The notes beneath the pieces were generated by a model. That model made no database searches and had not been told where the DNA came from. It was given only the letters and a program-made list of their open reading frames with translations. Shown one piece after another: positions 34,811-42,934 of a stretch of DNA of 48,165 nt. Within the stretch, counting starts at the first letter, position 1. Every line of letters starts with the position of its first letter. The position numbers and the translations under genes are program-made. The stretch spans positions 1-48,165 of the forward strand of contig JAGNHN010000026.1 of the NCBI GenBank assembly GCA_018001695.1, read 5' to 3'. The DNA comes from Lentimicrobiaceae bacterium (lineage in GTDB: Bacteria; Bacteroidota; Bacteroidia; Bacteroidales; JAGNHN01).

Positions 34811-36049
34811 ATGGAACAAAGAAAGATACAACCATATCCCTTTGTCTTTTTGGTGGCACTCTTCCTCCTGCCAGTCCTTTCGCTATTTGCCCAGGATGAA
34901 AAAGCCAGGCTGCAGGAACAACGTTCCCGCATAGAAGATGAAATCCGTTATACGAATAAATTGCTGGAGGATACGCGTAAGGACAGGGCCGCCTCGGTCA
35001 ATGAAGTTGTTCTCATCAACAGCAAAATCAGTAAACGACGCCAGTTAATCTCTTCGTACAATCAGGAGCTTCGGTTAATAGACCGGAATATCCAGCAGGC
35101 CAGTCAGCATATCACCGCCCTGCAGAAGGAACTGGAAACCCTGCGGGCAGAATATGCCCGTATGATTTATTACGCACAGAAAAACCGGAATGCATACCGC
35201 AGGCTGATGTTTGTGTTTTCTGCAGAGTCCTTTAACCAGGCCTACCGTCGTCTGAAATACTTGCAGCAATACAGTGAATACCGAAGGCGGCAGGCTGACC
35301 TGATCCGGGAAAAAGAGCTGGCCCTGAGTCAGCGTATCCTGGGGCTGGAAGAGCGCAAGACAGAGCAAATGGCATTGATTCAGGGAGAAAGAACAGAGCA
35401 AAAGAAACTTGAAATAGAGAAGACACAGGTTAACAAGACGGTAAGCAGCCTGCGGCAACAAGAGAAAAAGTTGTTGCAGACACTTCGCGAGAAAGAACAA
35501 GCCCGGGCACGTCTAAACAAGGAGATTGAGCGCATCATTGCAGAAGAGATCCGGAAAGCCCGCGAAGCAGGCGGGGAGCGGGCCAAGGCTAAACCCGGGG
35601 ATATGTTTGAGCTTACGCCGGAAGAGTTGGCGCTGTCGAATGACTTTGCAAGCAATCAGGGGAAATTGCCATGGCCGCTGGAGCGCGGTGTCATTGCAGG
35701 TACGTTCGGAGAACATGATCACCCGGTTCTCAGGGGGATAAAAACCAAAAGTAATGGGGTGGATATCGTAACCGGTGCAGGTGCACAGGCAAGAGCGGTC
35801 TTTAAGGGAAAGGTATCAAGGGTGATGACTGTTCCCCGTTTCAACACCGTCGTTATCATCCGGCACGGAGAGTATTTGACGGTCTATTCCAACCTGGATG
35901 AGGTGAGTGTCAAGACCGGAGAAATGGTCGATACCAAACAACCGATCGGAAAAATTCATACCCAGGCTGCCGAGGGTAAAACAGAATTGCATTTTGAGGT
36001 CTGGAAAGGGAAAACCGTGCTGGATCCTGCAATGTGGCTGGCGCGGTAA
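34811..36049 (+). CDS. EnvC-like M23/LytM-domain protein with coiled coil
   Basis: This encodes 412 aa. A signal peptide (about residues 1-28, ending LFAQ) is followed by a long coiled coil (about 30-265) and a C-terminal LytM domain from about 290 ('LPWPLERGVIAGTFGEHDHPVLRG', read in parts, to 'TELHFEVWKG'). The layout is that of EnvC, which in E. coli activates periplasmic amidases that split septal peptidoglycan. The first zinc motif of active M23 peptidases is altered (HPVLRG... and NGVD instead of a clean HxxxD), as in regulatory EnvC-type proteins. ATG 34811 is preceded by AAAAGG and begins before the signal peptide. TTG 34793 is less likely. tatA follows. Confidence 0.9.
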   Translation: MEQRKIQPYPFVFLVALFLLPVLSLFAQDEKARLQEQRSRIEDEIRYTNKLLEDTRKDRAASVNEVVLINSKISKRRQLISSYNQELRLIDRNIQQASQHITALQKELETLRAEYARMIYYAQKNRNAYRRLMFVFSAESFNQAYRRLKYLQQYSEYRRRQADLIREKELALSQRILGLEERKTEQMALIQGERTEQKKLEIEKTQVNKTVSSLRQQEKKLLQTLREKEQARARLNKEIERIIAEEIRKAREAGGERAKAKPGDMFELTPEELALSNDFASNQGKLPWPLERGVIAGTFGEHDHPVLRGIKTKSNGVDIVTGAGAQARAVFKGKVSRVMTVPRFNTVVIIRHGEYLTVYSNLDEVSVKTGEMVDTKQPIGKIHTQAAEGKTELHFEVWKGKTVLDPAMWLAR

Positions 36050-36119
36050 CACGTGGTGTACCATCTCAGTGAAGAAAATGCCATCTAATTGATACTTGCC
36101 ATAGTATAGGGTTGTTTTG

Positions 36120-36127
36120 TACCTTTG
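36120..36127 (+). promoter_or_regulatory. -7 element of the tatA promoter
   Basis: TACCTTTG fits TAnnTTTG. A TTG at 36096-36098 gives a possible -33 element with a spacer of about 21 bases. The tatA ATG lies 19 bases after the box. Confidence 0.45.
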
Positions 36128-36146
36128 GGCTCCCTAATGTTTTGTC

Positions 36147-36341
36147 ATGGCAACAAATAGCATACTTTTAGGCTGGTTTGGCTCTACGGAGATCATCGTT
36201 ATTGTCCTTGTGATCCTGTTACTCTTTGGTGGCAGGAAAATACCGGAGCTCATGAAGGGCATCGGACGGGGTATCCGTGAATTCAGGACCGGTATGACAG
36301 AAAAGGATGAACCCGAAAAGGGAGAGAATAAACCATCCTGA
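36147..36341 (+). CDS. tatA: Twin-arginine translocase subunit TatA/E
   Basis: This encodes 64 aa. A short N-terminal region and one membrane helix (residues about 14-28, '[22 protein letters not shown]') precede the FGGRKIPEL hinge and an amphipathic helix '[15 protein letters not shown]'. The C-terminal tail is charged. These are the marks of TatA/TatE, the pore-forming part of the Tat system for folded proteins. No tatC is in this window, so the receptor must be encoded elsewhere. It lies between an EnvC-like protein and an MltD-like transglycosylase. In E. coli, amidases activated by EnvC include a Tat substrate, which makes the neighbourhood suggestive. Confidence 0.93.
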   Translation: MATNSILLGWFGSTEIIVIVLVILLLFGGRKIPELMKGIGRGIREFRTGMTEKDEPEKGENKPS

Positions 36342-36351
36342 TCTTAATACT

Positions 36352-36451
36352 CCCCAATGAGTCATTCTTATTTTATTGTTAATGAATAAGTTTGACGAGA
36401 GCGATAAGGAGGTGGGAATCAACAAAAGAATGTTGGTAATTACTCATTGGG
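36352..36451. repeat. Structured intergenic element with outer 10-bp inverted repeat
   Basis: CCCAATGAGT (36353-36362) is perfectly complementary to ACTCATTGGG (36442-36451). Inside are two smaller helices: CTTATT with AATAAG, and CAACA with TGTTG. The whole can fold as a three-way junction. A frame of 32 codons starting ATG 36384 lies across it but looks incidental. It sits between tatA and the transglycosylase gene. It could be a small RNA, a leader structure or a miniature mobile element. Confidence 0.4.
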
Positions 36452-36553
36452 AAGAAATTGGGGAAATGGGAGGGTGCTAATTTTAGTGTGCCAGGCATAC
36501 CTCTCGGGTTGTTTTTGTGAGAAAACCGTTAATGTCGAATTAACTGTATCATA

Positions 36554-38140
36554 ATGAATTATTTGCGTTTTGTAGCTCTACTTGTTTTTATCTTTTTCTC
36601 AGGAAATGGACATACACTGCAGGCAAATGCACCTGATAGTACACGGAACTGGTGGAGCTCATCACATCCCAGTTGTTGGTCAAGCCAGGATGACCGGGTT
36701 GTTGAAATGCTGGACAGCCTTGTTGCTTTGATGTATTATGACACAACAGGGCTTTTTAGCACCTTACCAGGGACAGAAGAAGAGATGGCTGCAGGTTCAG
36801 CGTCCATGCCTTCTGATGACATTATCCGGGAGCGTTTGGCGCGACTGAACAGAATGACGCCCATGGGACTGGTGTATAATGATGATGTCAAGCGGTTTAT
36901 TGAGTTCTATGGCGTTAAACGCTATGCCCAGATGAACAGAATGCTGGGGCTGGCGCAACTTTACTTTCCTTTGTTTGAAGAAACCCTTGACAAATACGGC
37001 ATTCCGCTGGAGCTTAGATACCTGGCCATCGTCGAATCTGCTCTGAATCCTGTGGCCGTTTCCAGGGCCGGCGCCAAGGGTTTATGGCAGTTTATGTATG
37101 GAACAGGCAAACTTTATGGATTGAAAGTTAACAGCCTGGTTGATGAGCGCTATGATCCGCATCTTTCTACGGATGCTGCTGCGCGTCACCTGAAAGACCT
37201 ATATGGCATATTTGGAGATTGGTCATTGGTGCTGGCTGCCTACAACGCAGGTGCTGGCAATGTGACGCGTGCCATGCGCAGAGCCGGTGGTGTTCCGGAT
37301 TATTGGGCCATTCAGCCCTATCTGCCAAAGGAAACACGCAATTATGTGCCTGCTTTTATTGCTGTTACCTATCTATTATCCCATCAGAAAGAACACAATC
37401 TGAGACCCATTTCTCCGGGTATCCATGCCTTGAATATTGACACCTTTGTTATTCAGCAGCCGCTTCCTTTTGAGAGTATTACTGAATTGGCGGGTATCCC
37501 AAGAGAAACATTGAAATACCTTAATCCAACCTTTTTGAAGGATATAATACCGGCTAGCGCCGATCAACCATACCTTCTCCGTATTCCCCGTGATTTCACT
37601 GCAGCATATCTGGCAGTTGAAGATACACTGTTCAAACACAAGTCAGTATCTGAGCAACACCGTGAAAAACTTATTGCTGAGGCAGCAACGACGGTTAGGG
37701 AAGAAGCAAAGCATCATGTGGTGAGAAGGGGAGAGAACCTGGGTGTAATCGCTCGTAAATATGGTTGTAGCGTTAATGAACTAATGAAATGGAACAGGAT
37801 GCGAAGTACTAAGCTGAGCATAGGGCAGCGCCTCATTGTAAGCAAACCACATAGCAGACCGGCTCTGCTTGCTACTTCCCCAAAACCAGTTGCCCCGCCA
37901 TTACCCGATACGGTGAAGAATGAAGCGCCTCAGGATACCGCGCTGGCAGAAACAACAGATAAACCTGTTCTTCAGGAAAGCCGGTTCATGCTTTATACCG
38001 TCAGGGTAGGAGATACCCTTTGGTCCATTGCCGGCAGGTATGATGGCGTGAGCGTTCAGGACCTGAAGCAGATCAACAATATGAAGGAATCCCATACGTT
38101 AATGCCTGGACAGAAGATCAAAGTCCCGGTGAAATCCTGA
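36554..38140 (+). CDS. MltD-like lytic transglycosylase with two LysM domains
   Basis: This encodes 528 aa. A signal peptide (about residues 1-25) leads to an SLT/MltD catalytic domain. The catalytic glutamate is E161 in 'YLAIVESALNPVAVSRAGAKG', followed by 'GLWQFMYGTGKLYGL' and 'DWSLVLAAYNAGAGNVTRA'. Two LysM peptidoglycan-binding domains follow at about residues 388-430 ('HVVRRGENLGVIARKYGCSV') and about 481-526 ('YTVRVGDTLWSIAGRYDG'). It cleaves glycan strands to anhydro-muropeptides in the periplasm. DUF4837 starts 7 bases after the stop. The role in cell-wall turnover fits the EnvC-like neighbour. Confidence 0.93.
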   Translation: MNYLRFVALLVFIFFSGNGHTLQANAPDSTRNWWSSSHPSCWSSQDDRVVEMLDSLVALMYYDTTGLFSTLPGTEEEMAAGSASMPSDDIIRERLARLNRMTPMGLVYNDDVKRFIEFYGVKRYAQMNRMLGLAQLYFPLFEETLDKYGIPLELRYLAIVESALNPVAVSRAGAKGLWQFMYGTGKLYGLKVNSLVDERYDPHLSTDAAARHLKDLYGIFGDWSLVLAAYNAGAGNVTRAMRRAGGVPDYWAIQPYLPKETRNYVPAFIAVTYLLSHQKEHNLRPISPGIHALNIDTFVIQQPLPFESITELAGIPRETLKYLNPTFLKDIIPASADQPYLLRIPRDFTAAYLAVEDTLFKHKSVSEQHREKLIAEAATTVREEAKHHVVRRGENLGVIARKYGCSVNELMKWNRMRSTKLSIGQRLIVSKPHSRPALLATSPKPVAPPLPDTVKNEAPQDTALAETTDKPVLQESRFMLYTVRVGDTLWSIAGRYDGVSVQDLKQINNMKESHTLMPGQKIKVPVKS

Positions 38141-38147
38141 ATTCCTT

Positions 38148-39146
38148 ATGAAACATCTTGTCCGATACAACATCCTTATGGCTTTTCTGGCCATAGGGAT
38201 GATGTTCGTTTCCTGTAAACAGGAACGCAGTAAAGGCATTCCCAAATCAACAGGAAAAACAGCTGAGGTCCTGATAGTTGCAGATGAATTGGTGTGGAAG
38301 GGACCCGTAGGGGATGCCCTTCGAAACAGCCTGCTCAAAGATGTGGATTATTTACCCCAGCCCGAGCCGCGATTTTTCCCTGTTAATATTCCCATCAAAG
38401 CCTTCACCGATCTGTACCAGAAACACCATAAAATCATCCTGGTAGAGATTGATGAGAAGCTGGATTCTGCCCTGATTCAAACGAAGGCAGATTATTGGGC
38501 CAGTCCACAACAGTTCATACGCATGCGCGCACCTTCAGAAGCAGCCCTGATTGCTGCCTTTCAGCAAAGGGAACAAAATGTGCTCGATTTATTGGAAAAT
38601 GCTGAAAGAAACCGAATGATCCAGCTGTATGAGCAGTTGAACGACCTACAGATACGCAACCGCCTGCGCGAACAAATGGGCATCTCCTTATTGGTTCCCA
38701 GTGGATTCTATATCGCCAAGATGGAGCCTGAATTCGCCTGGCTGCGCAAGGAAACGAAAGATTTCAGCCAGGGGCTTCTGATCTATTTCACCCCTTACAA
38801 TGATACGGCGCAGTTCAGCACCGAGCTTATACTCAACCGCAGAAATCAGCTCACCCAAATACACGTACCCGGAACAGCACCGGGGTCTTACATGATCACA
38901 TCTCCGGTTATTGGAGCCATTAGTGAACCTTTGTATTTCAAGGACAGATTTGCTGTTAAAACCTATGGGCTTTGGGATGTTCAGGGGGATTTTATGGGTG
39001 GCCCCTTCCTGAATTATGCTATTCTTGATGAAACGAAGAACCGTATACTTAACCTGGATGCCTTTGTCTATTTTCCCAATAACGAAAAACGAGACCTGAT
39101 GCTCCAGATGGATGCGCTGATCCATACCCTGGAAATCAACCCATGA
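38148..39146 (+). CDS. DUF4837 family lipoprotein
   Basis: This encodes 332 aa. The N-terminal hydrophobic stretch ends FVSC, a lipobox with Cys at about residue 23. 'TGKTAEVLIVADELVWKGPVGDALR', read in parts at about residues 35-60, and later 'GPFLNYAILDETKNRILNLDAFVYFPNNEKR' fit DUF4837, a Bacteroidota family of unknown role. It follows the transglycosylase by 7 bases and is probably co-transcribed. No enzyme motif is recognised. Confidence 0.85.
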   Translation: MKHLVRYNILMAFLAIGMMFVSCKQERSKGIPKSTGKTAEVLIVADELVWKGPVGDALRNSLLKDVDYLPQPEPRFFPVNIPIKAFTDLYQKHHKIILVEIDEKLDSALIQTKADYWASPQQFIRMRAPSEAALIAAFQQREQNVLDLLENAERNRMIQLYEQLNDLQIRNRLREQMGISLLVPSGFYIAKMEPEFAWLRKETKDFSQGLLIYFTPYNDTAQFSTELILNRRNQLTQIHVPGTAPGSYMITSPVIGAISEPLYFKDRFAVKTYGLWDVQGDFMGGPFLNYAILDETKNRILNLDAFVYFPNNEKRDLMLQMDALIHTLEINP

Positions 39147-39210
39147 CATCATCCCGGAAAATGACCGGAGAAGCACAATAAGAGAGGCAAACACCTTAAA
39201 CCCTTACACT

Positions 39211-39672
39211 ATGAGAAGAAGCATGTTATGGATAATGATGGTGAGCCTGGGGTTCATCATGCATGGAAATGTATTTGCCCAATCTGCCAAAGCCGATGAC
39301 ATTAAGGGTATATGGTTGAATGAAGATAAAGATGCCCGGATGGAAATTTATAAAACGGGAAACAAATTCTTCGGGAAGATTGTCTGGCTGAAGACGCCCA
39401 TTGATCCGGATACCGGGAAGCCCAAAGTCGACAAGAACAACCCTGATCCGAAAAAGAGAACCACCCCAACACTGGGCCTGGTAATTATCAAGGATTTCAA
39501 CTTTGCTGATGGAGCATGGTCAGATGGCACCATCTATGATCCCAAATCTGGCAAAACCTATAAATGTGTGATGAAGATGCCCGAGAAGAATGTTTTGGAC
39601 GTCAGGGGATATGTTGGCGCCAGTTGGATGGGCCTTGGAAGGACCACTACCTGGAGCAGGGTTAACCCCTGA
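39211..39672 (+). CDS. DUF2147 secreted protein
   Basis: This encodes 153 aa. A cleavable signal peptide (residues 1-24, ending VFAQ) precedes a compact beta-rich domain: 'IKGIWLNEDKDARMEIYKTGNKFFGKIVWL', read in parts at 30-60, 'GLVIIKDFNF', and a final 'GYVGASWMGLGRTTTWSRV'. This is DUF2147, periplasmic or extracellular proteins of unknown activity with a lipocalin-like look. It stands 64 bases after the DUF4837 gene and may have its own promoter, though no clear box is visible. The 145 bases that follow hold nothing that I recognise. Confidence 0.85.
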   Translation: MRRSMLWIMMVSLGFIMHGNVFAQSAKADDIKGIWLNEDKDARMEIYKTGNKFFGKIVWLKTPIDPDTGKPKVDKNNPDPKKRTTPTLGLVIIKDFNFADGAWSDGTIYDPKSGKTYKCVMKMPEKNVLDVRGYVGASWMGLGRTTTWSRVNP

Positions 39673-39817
39673 TGGATGAATCAAAGTTATAAGCTCACAC
39701 TGCGACAATAGAAACTTCTGTGTTTTAATCTCAGAATGCGTAATATGTAATACTGATCTGTGTTTTCAGTTGATAACAAACGCATTTTCCTAAGGATACA
39801 TTAAAGCGATCAAAGCT

Positions 39818-40111
39818 ATGGCCAAGCACAGAGAAGGTCCGGTGAAGCCGGCCATTATTCATGACACACACCCTATTAAAGCCGCGGCTGAAGCCGGTAA
39901 ATACTTCTGGTGTGCCTGTGGCAGGTCTTCAAACCAGCCTTTTTGTGATGGATCTCACTATCAGACCGGCATTCGACCTTTGCGCGTTGTTCTTGAGAAA
40001 CCGGAAGAAGTTTATTGGTGTGCATGTAAATGTACAGCTACCCCGCCCTTTTGTGACGGAACTCATAAGCAACTGAAAGGTCAGGAAGGTCAGGAAGCAA
40101 AGATGAAGTAG
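39818..40111 (+). CDS. Dual CDGSH iron-sulfur domain protein
   Basis: This encodes 97 aa with two CDGSH-type [2Fe-2S] sites. Each has the C-x-C-x2-(S/T)-x3-P-x-C-D-G-(S/T)-H pattern: 'CACGRSSNQPFCDGSH' at about residues 32-47 and 'CACKCTATPPFCDGTH' at about 69-84. The 3Cys-1His ligation makes redox-active, acid-labile clusters as in the mitoNEET/MiNT families. There is no signal peptide or membrane segment, so it is cytoplasmic. The role is probably electron or cluster transfer. It is monocistronic, and the 189 bases after it before the next gene show no recognised feature. Confidence 0.92.
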   Translation: MAKHREGPVKPAIIHDTHPIKAAAEAGKYFWCACGRSSNQPFCDGSHYQTGIRPLRVVLEKPEEVYWCACKCTATPPFCDGTHKQLKGQEGQEAKMK

Positions 40112-40300
40112 TGCTCTTGAGGTCTGATATTGAGTCTTATATCTATACCCCTTGTCCTGTTTTCTGATTAATGCCTGACCAAGAAGGCCTGTGCCTGTAT
40201 GTCGACATAGAATTTCCTGCTTGCTGGATATTTACAAAACTGGTCGTATCTTTAGACAGGGATTGTCATCATTAAACATCGTATAACCAACAATAAAAGA

Positions 40301-40843
40301 ATGCGTATGAGAAGAGGGATACTGTTATGGATGATTGTCCTGGCCGTATGGGGATGCCAGGACCGAAAAGCCTGCAGTGAGCAGCAGCGTCAGGATGATA
40401 TGGAAGCGGTTACCATGGTGTTGGAGCGTTATATCATCGCCAACGAAACCAAGCAATTGGATCTGATTCGCAGGGTCTGGGCGCCGGATTCAGACATCAT
40501 GGTTTTTGGTACCGACAGCGATGAAAGACTGGTTGGCTGGGATCAGATAAAACAAACCGTTGAAGCACAATTCAGGCAGTTTGAGGAGACTTATATTGCT
40601 ATGACAGACCCTATCATCAAGGTAAATGAGACCTGTAACACAGCGTGGTTCTCTGCTATCCTGAATTACAGTTACGTGGCAGGCGGCAAGGCCATGGGGT
40701 ATGAAGGTTTGCGCTTTACTGGTGTTTTGGAAAAGAAGATAAATCAATGGTACATCGTACAAAGCCATATTTCCCTGCCGGCTGATCGAAGTCTTCTTAA
40801 CACCGAAGACCTGCAAACAGAGATTCCTTTACCGGAAGAATAG
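40301..40843 (+). CDS. NTF2-like (SnoaL/DUF4440-type) lipoprotein
   Basis: This encodes 180 aa. The hydrophobic N-terminus ends VWGC, a lipobox with Cys at about residue 19. Residues about 35-165 form a cone-shaped NTF2-like domain of the SnoaL_3/DUF4440 type: 'RYIIANETKQLDLIRRVWAPDSDIMVFGTD', read in parts, 'GWDQIKQTVEAQF', 'RFTGVLEKKINQWYIVQSHIS'. Such domains serve as small-molecule-binding or non-enzymatic modules, and no catalytic residues stand out. The stop lies 4 bases from the end of the convergent beta-barrel gene, with no obvious terminator between them. Confidence 0.82.
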   Translation: MRMRRGILLWMIVLAVWGCQDRKACSEQQRQDDMEAVTMVLERYIIANETKQLDLIRRVWAPDSDIMVFGTDSDERLVGWDQIKQTVEAQFRQFEETYIAMTDPIIKVNETCNTAWFSAILNYSYVAGGKAMGYEGLRFTGVLEKKINQWYIVQSHISLPADRSLLNTEDLQTEIPLPEE

Positions 40844-40847
40844 GCAG

Positions 40848-42185
40848 TTACAGCGCATAGGAGATTCCGGTTCCGAAGCCAAACATATGCGGTCGGTATC
40901 CGGTGACGGGATTGATGGAACGGAGAGAGAACCGGTAGCCGGGTTGTATTCCAATCGCAATTCGTTTTGCCAGAGGCACTTCCAGGCCTACTCCTGCCGA
41001 TGCATTCCACAGCATAGCGCGGATGTTTTCCGTGCTGCCAAGCTCAAAACGGGTCCCCTGCGTGATAAAATAAGCGGCATTATGCACCAACTTGCCTGCC
41101 GTAAGGCCGGCTTCCAGTGAGAGCGTGTAGTATTTACGCTTCAGGGACCAGTTTAGTAATAGCGGAATTTCGACGTAATCAAGATGTTGCAGAATATTCC
41201 CTTCGTTGGTAGCGGTATTGCTGGTGGCAAAAGTGCCCAGGTTAACCAGGTTCTCACCTGCGAGGAAAATCTGTCCGACCGAGGTATTGGCTGCGTAAGG
41301 ACCGCCATCCAGGCTCGCCAGGGTAAGATCGTTTGCCAGGCTGCTGTGTGCTGTTTCCATGCCGATCCGGCTGTATATGAGTCCTGTTTTCATCGAAATA
41401 TTTTCACTGACAGGAACCTGTGCATATAAGCCGGAAGACAGCGTCATCAATGGTTTTTCCTGTCCACTTCCTGCCGCCAGGGTGTTGGGTGTATAGGACT
41501 GTTCGGCATGGCCTCTGCTACCAGAGGCTGCGAGCACGGGCGAGATCAGGCCACCCACTTTTGTTTTCTGACTGGTTTGTATTGGTGCGGAGTAGGAAGG
41601 GGACTGAATTGCGGAATGGCGGCCGCGGGCCGCAGCCAGAAACAGTCTTTCGGGTAACACGATCAGCGAAGCGGCCCGCGGCCGCATCTTTACAGCGATC
41701 AAAGTCGCTTCATTACCAGCTGAGGAAACCTTCATGATGCCGGTGTGCATGGATGGATCCGTTGCTGCTGAATGCTTTTCAGGTCTGTCGACAACAGCCA
41801 TCATCTGCCCGGATCCTTCAATGGATGTATTGCCAGCCGAAGCTTCTGTTTGTGCGCTGCCATAGACTTCTGATCCAGATGTGAAGTTTGTAAGGGGTGG
41901 TCCGCTGAGGACACTGTGCAGATCCTTCCGGAATGAAGTAAGCGTTGCCATGGAAGATGAAGGAAGGGAAGTCTCGAACCGGGCGAGGTAGTAGCCGGCC
42001 AGAAAAGAGGTCATCACCAGTGCAGTGATGGCAGCAGCCTGCCATAATAGGGGATAAAGCCGTCGTGGCCTGGTGGCCATTCCTGCTTCCAGCTTCTCCC
42101 AGCCTCCGCCAGGGAGCGGCAGCGTTGCATCTTCCAGATGAGACCGGAAATAGACATCCAATGGATGATCATCCCTGTGATTCAT
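40848..42185 (-). CDS. Sigma-factor-linked membrane protein with C-terminal outer-membrane beta-barrel
   Basis: This encodes 445 aa. Residues 1-45 are hydrophilic ('LDVYFRSHLEDATLPLPGGGWEKLEAGM', read in parts). One membrane helix spans about 48-70 ('AAAITALVMTSFLAGYYLA'), then comes a Ser/Thr/Ala-rich linker, and from about residue 240 a series of amphipathic strands typical of the 8-stranded outer-membrane barrel (PorT/OMP_b-brl type), ending 'FGFGTGISYAL'. The start overlaps the ECF sigma gene by 17 bases, so it is co-expressed with it. The N-terminal part has the place and size of an anti-sigma segment. If both ends fold as predicted, one chain would link inner and outer membranes. The anti-sigma role is inference; the family is common next to ECF sigma genes in Bacteroidota. 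Confidence 0.75.
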   Translation of the reverse strand: MNHRDDHPLDVYFRSHLEDATLPLPGGGWEKLEAGMATRPRRLYPLLWQAAAITALVMTSFLAGYYLARFETSLPSSSMATLTSFRKDLHSVLSGPPLTNFTSGSEVYGSAQTEASAGNTSIEGSGQMMAVVDRPEKHSAATDPSMHTGIMKVSSAGNEATLIAVKMRPRAASLIVLPERLFLAAARGRHSAIQSPSYSAPIQTSQKTKVGGLISPVLAASGSRGHAEQSYTPNTLAAGSGQEKPLMTLSSGLYAQVPVSENISMKTGLIYSRIGMETAHSSLANDLTLASLDGGPYAANTSVGQIFLAGENLVNLGTFATSNTATNEGNILQHLDYVEIPLLLNWSLKRKYYTLSLEAGLTAGKLVHNAAYFITQGTRFELGSTENIRAMLWNASAGVGLEVPLAKRIAIGIQPGYRFSLRSINPVTGYRPHMFGFGTGISYAL

Positions 42186-42735
42186 GTCGCTCCTCGGGGT
42201 TTAAATATGAATGACCTGCATCTAGCAGTCGTGCCTGTAGGATTTGCCTTGCCCTCGAAAGGTTTGATTTCGAAGTGCCTTCAGTGATATTCAACTGGCC
42301 GGCTATTTCCTGGTGAGAATAACCTTCCAGTGCGTAGAGATTGAAAACCATGCGGTAACGTGGCGGCAACTCAGAGATCATTTCCAGAATCTCCGCTGCT
42401 TCCAGCCGCACATCCGGTTCCTGCCAACCAAGTTGGGTTGTTTCCGGAAGGGTTTCAACGGGATATAACCAATGGTTCTTTCTGTACCTGGCCAATACCA
42501 CGTTGACCATTATCTTTCTGACCCATCCTTCGAAAGAGCCTTGACCTCTGTATTGCCCAATATGTTTAAAGACGCTCATAAATCCCTCATGCATCAGGTC
42601 CTCTGCTTCTGACCGGTCTTTTGAATAAGCACGGCAAACCGCAAGCATGCGTGGCGCAAGCCAATTGTACAGCCGTTGCTGATCTTCACGTCGGCCGGCC
42701 CTGCATCCCTGAATGATGTCGTTCTTTTCTTCCAC
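42169..42735 (-). CDS. ECF-type RNA polymerase sigma-70 factor
   Basis: This encodes 188 aa from GTG 42735. Region 2 ('EAEDLMHEGFMSVFKHIGQYRGQGSFEGWVRKIMVNVV', read in parts at about residues 40-85) and region 4 ('LPPRYRMVFNLYALEGYSHQEIAGQLNITEGTSKSNLSRAR', read in parts at about 130-175) are complete. A longer frame starts at ATG 42828, but the predicted promoter (42807-42778) lies inside that extension. GTG 42735 has AGGA five bases upstream and gives a normal ECF N-terminus. The sigma factor would direct polymerase to its own promoter and to that of the divergent serpin gene, which share the same bipartite motif. The partner beta-barrel protein overlaps its end and may be the regulator. 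Confidence 0.92.
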   Translation of the reverse strand: MEEKNDIIQGCRAGRREDQQRLYNWLAPRMLAVCRAYSKDRSEAEDLMHEGFMSVFKHIGQYRGQGSFEGWVRKIMVNVVLARYRKNHWLYPVETLPETTQLGWQEPDVRLEAAEILEMISELPPRYRMVFNLYALEGYSHQEIAGQLNITEGTSKSNLSRARQILQARLLDAGHSYLNPEERHESQG

Positions 42736-42777
42736 CTGGTCCTGGACCGGCACCTGTAACCCGGTTGACCGGATTAT

Positions 42778-42807
42778 AGATGCGCATGGTATTGAAATGG
42801 TTGCGTC
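42778..42807 (-). promoter_or_regulatory. ECF promoter of the sigma factor operon
   Basis: On the minus strand GACGCAACC (42807-42799) and GCATCT (42783-42778) are separated by 15 bases, followed by ATAA. The divergent serpin promoter has the same two elements with the same spacing. The AAC core of the -35 box is typical for ECF sigma factors. Transcription would start near 42770, about 35 bases before GTG 42735. The match implies autoregulation. Confidence 0.72.
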
Positions 42808-42873
42808 ACTTGAACGAAAAAAAACCATCGCAAGTTGCTTTGTTGTTTCTCATGACCTGGAAATTTTCCTTTC

Positions 42874-42903
42874 GACGCAACCTCCTGGTGCCCATCCGCA
42901 TCT
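42874..42903 (+). promoter_or_regulatory. ECF promoter of the serpin operon
   Basis: GACGCAACC (42874-42882), 15 bases, then GCATCT (42898-42903). All 15 fixed bases and the spacing equal those of the sigma-factor promoter on the other strand, whereas the spacer sequences differ. The start of transcription would be near 42911, about 24 bases before the serpin ATG. A CATCTTTG overlaps the right half, so a housekeeping -7 box is a weaker alternative. Confidence 0.72.
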
Positions 42904-42934
42904 TTGTGCTGTTCATCCATCAAAAACAAACATT

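Noticed and set aside
36040..36062. CACGTG at the end of the M23 gene as another parS site
   Set aside because: The arms (AACACGTGGTGT) do not fit GTTYCACGTGRAAC. Other CACGTG occurrences, near 9398, 14876 and 27285, fail likewise.
36384..36480. A 32-codon frame between tatA and the transglycosylase
   Set aside because: It is short and has no family match. The region is better described by its inverted repeats.
38653..38693. ACGCAACC ... GCATCT as a third ECF promoter
   Set aside because: It lies inside the DUF4837 coding region and the spacer is 18 bases instead of 15.
42736..42828. N-terminal extension of the ECF sigma factor from ATG 42828
   Set aside because: The extension covers the predicted promoter of the gene itself and adds residues unlike ECF proteins. 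GTG 42735 fits better.
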